Assembly (NCBI GenBank): GCA_035651455.1
Contig: DASRFR010000006.1
Coordinates: 1 to 11,002, forward strand
Length of the DNA: 11,002 bases
Direction: 5' to 3'
DNA from: DASRFR01 sp035651455
GTDB lineage: Bacteria; Acidobacteriota; Terriglobia; Terriglobales; Acidobacteriaceae
Both the position numbers and the translations under genes were made by a program. Numbering within the stretch: position 1 is the stretch's first letter; each line of letters begins with the position of its first letter. The notes beneath the pieces are model-generated. The model had not been told where the DNA came from. It worked only from the letters and a program-made list of their open reading frames with translations, and did no database searches. Positions 7,601-11,002 of this stretch are shown in pieces.

Positions 7601-10103
7601 TTCGGATGGCACCCCCACAGCCACCCTTTCGTATGACGAATATACCCACGGCGTGTGGTCTATGACCAACCCCGTCGGCCGGCTCACGGTGGCTTTTGCT
7701 CCTTCCTATGCCAATCATGTCGACGCTTCCGAAGTCTTTAGTTACGATCCTATGGGTCGCGTGATCCTGCACGCGCAGGCCGGCGCCCTAGCTTGGGGCT
7801 ACAACACCACCGCTGCCGCGTACAACGTCAACTTCACCTACGACCTGGCAGGCGACCTTACTTCCGTCAATCACATCAGTCAATTCATGCCGAGCAGTGG
7901 CGTGCAATACGCCTATTCTTACGATGCCGCCTCAAGGCCCATTTCTCTCACCAGCAACTTCGTGGATTCTCAGCATCCCGCCACGCTCGCCACAGTTGAT
8001 GCGAGCATGGGGTACTATCCCAGCGGAGGGCTTCGCAAAATGACTTTTGGCAATGCGCTTACGCAAACCTCCGCCTACAACAATCGCCTGCAGCCCTGCC
8101 GCATCAACGTGAACGCAAGCTCAACCGTGTTAGGCGCATGCTCGGACCCCGTTCCTTCGGGGAATATGCAGGACTTCAATTACAGTTTCAATCTGGGTTT
8201 ATCCGACAACGGGAACATGACTAACATGAACGCCACCGGCGTTCAGAACTTCAGCCGCGCCTACGGCTACGACTCCCTAAATCGCTTGACAACTCTTTCG
8301 TCCCCGTCTGATCCTTCCGGTTGCACCGGCCTATCGTGGGGCTACGATGCATGGGGCAACCGGACAGACCAAAGTGTGACCGGCGGGACATGCAACACGT
8401 TCCACGCCTCGATCACCGCAACAAACCAGCTCTATGATCCAGTCAACAACAAGTATCAGTACGACGCCGCCGGAAACATGACCTACGACGGCAGCCACAC
8501 TTATTTTTACGACGCCGAAAACCGCCTCATTCAGGTGGACGGCACCTTTGGGCAGTGCTCTACAGCCACCGCTTGCTATATCTACGGCGTGGACGGCCGC
8601 CGCGTCACCAAATTGACCGGCGGTATTCCCCGTGACTATGTTTACGACCTTGCGGACAACACCATCGCTGAACTCACCCCCTCCGGCTGGCAGGTCGGCT
8701 ACGCATACCTGGGCAGCAGTTTGATCGCGCAATATTCCAACAACACTACCTACTTCGTCCATGTCGACCATCTTGGCTCCACACGGCTGCTCACTGCGGC
8801 AGGAACGTCAACTCGCATTCAGAGTTCTGGCGGCACCCATCCTTGGAAGTATTACTATACTGGGGTATGTCCCAGCGTCAGCGGCACGACCTACACCGTG
8901 AGCGTCTGGATCAAGAATCAGGGCACAACCTCCGTGAAGGTCAGCGGCAACATCGTCGAAGGCCCGGTAATTCCACCCGGCGCCACGCAGCAGGTCAGCA
9001 TCAGCGAAGTCGGCGACGGCACTTCCTGCGTGCAGCTCGGTCTTGAAACCGTGAACACGAGCGATTCCTTCGATCTCCTCGCTTTCGCGCCCGCCATCAT
9101 GGCCTCCGGCACGAACCTGATCCCTCCTGCGAATCAGGACTTTTCCGGCTGGAACACCTACCAGGGCTCCTCCGTGACGCTTACTCAGGGAGAGCCCGCG
9201 CTCATCGTCGATTCGATGGATTACCTCCCCTTCGGCGAGCAAATCGCCGGCTCCTCCGCCTCCTCCCACAAATTCACCGGCAAAGAACGGGATAGTGAGT
9301 CAGCCCTTGATAATTTTGGGGCTAGGTACTTCAGCAGTGCGATGGGTAGGTTCACATCGCCTGACCCGGATAATGCCGGGGCCATCAACGAAGACCCACA
9401 GAGCTGGAACGCCTACGCCTACGCGCGCAACAATCCTCTGCGCTACACGGACCCGGATGGCTTGGACTACAAGGTTTGCGTTGACAACGGCAACGGCGGA
9501 CAGAACTGCACTACCTACGCAAACTTCGATGCCTTCCAAAAGGCGGCTAAGGACTCGGGCGCGACCGTAACCGGCGACGATAAGAGCGGTCAAATTTCAG
9601 TCAACGGCCAAAATATCGGCAGTTACCAATTCTTCGTTGGCCCTGGCGTTGAAGGCCCCGGCGTACCTGAGGACAACATCCTCGCGCCTATCTTATTCGG
9701 TGGAATTTTTGGCGGACTCAAGGCCGGAGTCCGGGGCATTGCTGAGGGTCTCTTCGGTGGCGGAGCGAAAGCAGCAGCCGAGACGACCGTAGGAACTGCT
9801 GCGGAACAAGTCATTGCGTCGGGCACGAAAAGCGCCGTCAAACAAGCCCTTGAGGACGCAGCTATAAGTGACGGGCAAAAAGCAGCCGTGAAGAGTGCTT
9901 TAGACAGGGCCGCGAGCACTGCAAAAGTAAAACTGGAACAACTTGCCGATGGCTCACTCCGAATCACGACGGAGCGCGCCGGTCGGAACGGTTTCCAGGC
10001 AATCGAAAAAGTAGTCGATGCCAGCGGCACGACGAAGAGCGTAGTTCAGAAGGCATTCGATTCCGCTGGCAATCTTGTTCACGTCGATCCGAAGTTCCCA
10101 TGA
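4677..10103 (+). CDS. Secreted RHS-repeat polymorphic toxin with C-terminal toxin tip
   Basis: 1808 residues. I chose the ATG at 4677 because it opens directly into a Sec signal peptide (MLRSLFFTFLVLTLWYAPLTTAQ). Starts at 4596 (ATG, GGGAGG 12 nt upstream) or 4584 (TTG) would add 27-31 untypical residues. After cleavage comes an entry region (ESVNPASGLLTFDLPVQ), then from about 330 to 1360 many YD repeats (YDALGRTLSV, YDPLNRVTQK, YDAENRLIQV) that build the hollow shell. The RHS core has HLGSTR at 1365, a beta-rich insert of about 135 residues, DYLPFGE at 1515, and NPLRYTDPDG ending at 1595, the usual release site of the tip. The tip (1596-1808) has a Gly/Ala hydrophobic segment near 1668-1700 and a small terminal domain at about 1752-1808 (AGRNGFQ, SVVQKAF, LVHVDPK). 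There is no PAAR or VgrG feature, so Sec export rather than type VI delivery is inferred. The toxin activity is not identified. Confidence 0.9.
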   Translation: MLRSLFFTFLVLTLWYAPLTTAQVPDPASAAQAPQPGSGHHYIGLGTESVNPASGLLTFDLPVQTPPGRQLSFPFAFTYRSEERVYPSLSYYTGGSIGWLVRTSSPWEVGGWGYQLPVYTVTARVLAWWPTFSGPPPQGEVDHQCDASIGQTFRGLNGKQYTLQIGQAWVDPNYSTNTNCNYPFYNTSNLHGIYATASSSPPSQLTVVDESGTQYIFGFSIAGTSVGGMQPPVYSSLATVITNRNGNQITRNGNSYRDTAGRNVISWTGIGNNGDQVTVSGLNPITLHWSTVSANYAVNATWVGGSGSCTMSSVSVSSAEVTEIDLPNGEKYVFAYDPTFGRVSRITFPTGGYVRYVWGLNASSTESHFTYAVGSNSYDCYMRYGMPAVTDRYVSFNGITEVLHQHFTYSTTWGSDPGGWTSKQTTVTTADLVTNQQTVTSYNYTGMTPDGSPYDIVIPNTIPAETSVVYQDGSGHIIETVNKIWKNSYALAGEQTILDNGQGTTKLYCYDSNEQITDVYEYGFQSDGVKPADPSCVSSSGLNTSAIGPLLRHTTTAYHNFLGGTPSTHIVNEPDSITSYDGSGNQVRQTAFAYTESVIPSGVETGHVSPPGLRGNVSTITRWLNTGGASPVTSYAYYDTGQIASMTDPCGNTACADMVGTNHTTSYSYTDNFDSPPASNTDAYLTQVTDALGHVQRFKYAYSDGQLIQSQDQNDINAGRAGTTYSYNDPLRRLTETDYPDGGRTTFSYNDVPPSPTITTSRLQNTNGQWITNVSVLDGMGHATQSQLASDPQGNDFTDTTYDGLGRTSTKTNPHRSTSLSTDGTTTFLYDALGRTLSVTEQDGSISSTSYAGNCATVTDEAGKSRKSCSDALGRLTQVFEDPAGLNYETDYTYDALDNLTRVVQAGSRQRTFVYDSLSRLISATNPESGTISYSYDVNGNLASKTAPAPNQTGSATVTTTYTYDPLNRVTQKTYSDGTPTATLSYDEYTHGVWSMTNPVGRLTVAFAPSYANHVDASEVFSYDPMGRVILHAQAGALAWGYNTTAAAYNVNFTYDLAGDLTSVNHISQFMPSSGVQYAYSYDAASRPISLTSNFVDSQHPATLATVDASMGYYPSGGLRKMTFGNALTQTSAYNNRLQPCRINVNASSTVLGACSDPVPSGNMQDFNYSFNLGLSDNGNMTNMNATGVQNFSRAYGYDSLNRLTTLSSPSDPSGCTGLSWGYDAWGNRTDQSVTGGTCNTFHASITATNQLYDPVNNKYQYDAAGNMTYDGSHTYFYDAENRLIQVDGTFGQCSTATACYIYGVDGRRVTKLTGGIPRDYVYDLADNTIAELTPSGWQVGYAYLGSSLIAQYSNNTTYFVHVDHLGSTRLLTAAGTSTRIQSSGGTHPWKYYYTGVCPSVSGTTYTVSVWIKNQGTTSVKVSGNIVEGPVIPPGATQQVSISEVGDGTSCVQLGLETVNTSDSFDLLAFAPAIMASGTNLIPPANQDFSGWNTYQGSSVTLTQGEPALIVDSMDYLPFGEQIAGSSASSHKFTGKERDSESALDNFGARYFSSAMGRFTSPDPDNAGAINEDPQSWNAYAYARNNPLRYTDPDGLDYKVCVDNGNGGQNCTTYANFDAFQKAAKDSGATVTGDDKSGQISVNGQNIGSYQFFVGPGVEGPGVPEDNILAPILFGGIFGGLKAGVRGIAEGLFGGGAKAAAETTVGTAAEQVIASGTKSAVKQALEDAAISDGQKAAVKSALDRAASTAKVKLEQLADGSLRITTERAGRNGFQAIEKVVDASGTTKSVVQKAFDSAGNLVHVDPKFP

Positions 10104-10480
10104 GTCAACTAAGCAGGAAGCACCGAAAGGCATTAGAAAACTTCCTGGCGTTGAAGACATCGCTGGAGCAACTGAGGGAGTCCATGCGTGGTGTTTTGGA
10201 GTTCGACTTCCAAGACAAAGAGCGGAAACTCACGAGCCACTACGGTACTCCCGACCCAGGGGTGCGAGTAGAGTTGAACCACATCCACGATGCCATGAAA
10301 AGGCACGCGAGTGGGGAGCTATCCACCGAGCAGCTTGCTGACTGGGCGACCATGCTGCTACTGAATGATGCCTACCGATGGGATGGCAATGACGAGGACG
10401 AGATCGCCGAGTTGCTCCATGAGGTTAGCTCCCTCACTTTGAAACCGACGAAGCTAGGGGCCGATCAAGGCGAGTCCTGA
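10100..10480 (+). CDS. Probable immunity protein for the RHS toxin
   Basis: 126 residues. The ATG overlaps the toxin stop (ATGA), which is typical toxin-immunity coupling; the ribosome binding site is weak, so translation probably depends on the toxin gene. No signal peptide or membrane segment, so cytoplasmic. Helical and acidic: a charged N-terminal helix (KALENFLALKTSLEQL), a central GVRVELNHIHDAMKRH, then GELSTEQLADWATMLLLNDAYRW followed by an acidic EDEIAELLHEV. The GEhS-hhLxxWA pattern followed by an acidic tail recurs in small proteins found next to polymorphic toxins. I cannot assign a numbered Imm family. It would bind and block the tip domain encoded immediately upstream. Assignment rests mainly on position, size and overlap. 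Confidence 0.7.
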   Translation: MSQLSRKHRKALENFLALKTSLEQLRESMRGVLEFDFQDKERKLTSHYGTPDPGVRVELNHIHDAMKRHASGELSTEQLADWATMLLLNDAYRWDGNDEDEIAELLHEVSSLTLKPTKLGADQGES

Positions 10481-10729
10481 CCGCTTTTGCGCGGGTGGGG
10501 GCCGGTTAACGTCGAGCGCTGCGAAGAGCGGCGTCTTCGACCTCGCCCGCACCTTTCGCCTCCCATCGCGAACTGCCATATACCTCCCCAAAAAACGCTC
10601 CGCAATGATTGATCAAGCCCCCTCCCCCGGGTGCCCGAGGATAGGCCGGGGGTAGCTGTGATTCTAGTGGTCGTGATAACGAAAGTGCACAAGTTGGTGT
10701 ATGCTCCGGGCGTCTTCCAGGGCAAGGCC
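10481..10729. other. GC-rich structured intergenic region after the toxin-immunity pair
   Basis: No gene. Two nested foldings are visible: GCGGGTG (10491-10497) pairs with CGCCCGC (10544-10550, one G-U), enclosing CGAAGA/TCTTCG (10522-10539, 6-nt loop); and CCCCCGG (10624-10630) pairs with CCGGGGG (10646-10652) across 15 nt. Neither is followed by a T-run, so neither is a clear intrinsic terminator. Confidence 0.45.
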
Positions 10730-10879
10730 ATGAGCACCGACTACCGCATCGAATCTGTTCACAACAAGTTCATCGTTATCGACCCTTGGGATGAACAAGT
10801 AGGCGTATATCCCAACGAAGAAGCAGCGCAGCAAGACATCGAACGTTGCAAGAGAGAGGACGTGCCAACAATCATGTAA
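10730..10879 (+). CDS. Small conserved-looking protein, apparently cut short by an insertion
   Basis: 49 residues from the ATG at 10730 (AAGG a few bases upstream). The frame is open from 10631, but the earlier part is not protein-like. The sequence HNKFIVIDPWDEQVGVYPNEEAAQQDIERCKRED resembles, from memory, the N-terminus of a hypothetical protein frequent in acidobacterial genomes whose members continue for some tens of residues after the CKxED segment. Here the likeness stops at KRED and is replaced by VPTIM-stop, just where the repeated motifs of a likely insertion-sequence end begin. I infer a 3' truncation. Function unknown; no membrane segment or catalytic motif. Confidence 0.55.
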   Translation: MSTDYRIESVHNKFIVIDPWDEQVGVYPNEEAAQQDIERCKREDVPTIM

Positions 10880-11002
10880 AACTGACCCCTTAGCGATCAT
10901 GAAGATTTGACCCCTCCAAGACGAGGGTGAGGACGGAACGGAGGCCCGAGCGGGAGCGAGGGCCGGAGTTTCGTCCTCACTGGAAAGCGCAACCCGGTAC
11001 CT
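10862..11002. mobile_element. Likely left end of an insertion sequence (IS21-like?) leaving the window
   Basis: Two copies of a composite motif, ATCATG followed 6 bp later by TGACCCCT, lie at 10871-10890 and 10896-10915, an exact 25-bp period. Multiple terminal repeats of this sort are a trait of IS21-family ends; the family call is inference from that trait and no transposase is in view. A candidate terminal TG lies at 10862-10863, where the preceding small gene loses its likeness to relatives. Confidence 0.45.
10927..10980. repeat. Long imperfect inverted repeat
   Basis: GTGAGGACG (10927-10935) and CGTCCTCAC (10972-10980) are perfect complements. Inside them AAC/GTT and GGCCC/GGGCC also pair, giving a broken 27-bp stem spanning 54 nt. 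It could be a sub-terminal structure of the insertion element or an independent palindromic repeat. Confidence 0.55.

Noticed and set aside
8331..9269. Long leftward frames opposite the RHS core
   Set aside because: Val/Gly-rich mirror translations of a GC-rich gene, with no start signal or motif.
1..11002. CRISPR array
   Set aside because: No set of regularly spaced 25-40 bp repeats with unique spacers; the 33-bp repeat at 2286-2363 is contiguous and has no spacers.

Overview
The window reads like the accessory genome of a soil acidobacterium (Terriglobia-like). The basis is moderate GC, very large secreted RHS/YD-repeat proteins of the type common in that group, and several small genes that look like acidobacterial hypothetical proteins. 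The assignment is inference from protein style; there is no marker gene. No housekeeping gene is present. The region is a mosaic of island debris and toxin genes.

Layout. (1) 1-138: unassigned DNA abutting the abrupt 3' end of a broken RHS gene. (2) 139-1141, minus strand: a secreted RHS-repeat gene inactivated by a frameshift, an internal loss and loss of its whole core and C-terminus; a good sigma70-like promoter lies upstream (1329-1355). (3) 1142-1656: non-coding apart from that promoter and a hairpin next to the neighbouring gene's stop. (4) 1657-2957: two divergent zinc-ribbon genes around an intergenic region with a 33-bp tandem repeat. The rightward gene is coupled by an ATGA overlap to a 38-residue one-helix membrane microprotein. 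(5) 3110-4005: a tyrosine-recombinase (integrase) remnant lacking its central catalytic part, followed after 24 bp by the 3' half of a tRNA-Pro gene that begins in the anticodon loop. This is a fossil attachment site. (6) 4006-4676: possible arm-type repeats, a doubtful gene remnant, then an operator-like palindrome and a possible promoter. (7) 4677-10480: an intact 1808-residue secreted RHS polymorphic toxin with a foreign beta-rich module inside its core, and an overlapping immunity gene. (8) 10481-11002: structured intergenic DNA, a 49-residue protein that seems cut off, and a 25-bp-spaced repeated motif plus a long inverted repeat that look like the end of an insertion sequence, possibly IS21-like, running off the window.

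How it fits together. The most informative signal is the integrase remnant plus tRNA-Pro 3' half. By the usual geometry of tRNA-targeting recombinases, the zinc-ribbon/microprotein cluster belongs to one island on the left and the RHS toxin-immunity pair to a second block on the right, stacked at one tRNA site. The toxin is exported by a signal peptide, displays a YD-repeat shell, probably releases its C-terminal tip at a DPDG-type core, and is neutralised in the producer by the coupled downstream protein. The zinc-ribbon/AT-hook/microprotein cluster has no function I can name and is the best candidate for something undescribed.
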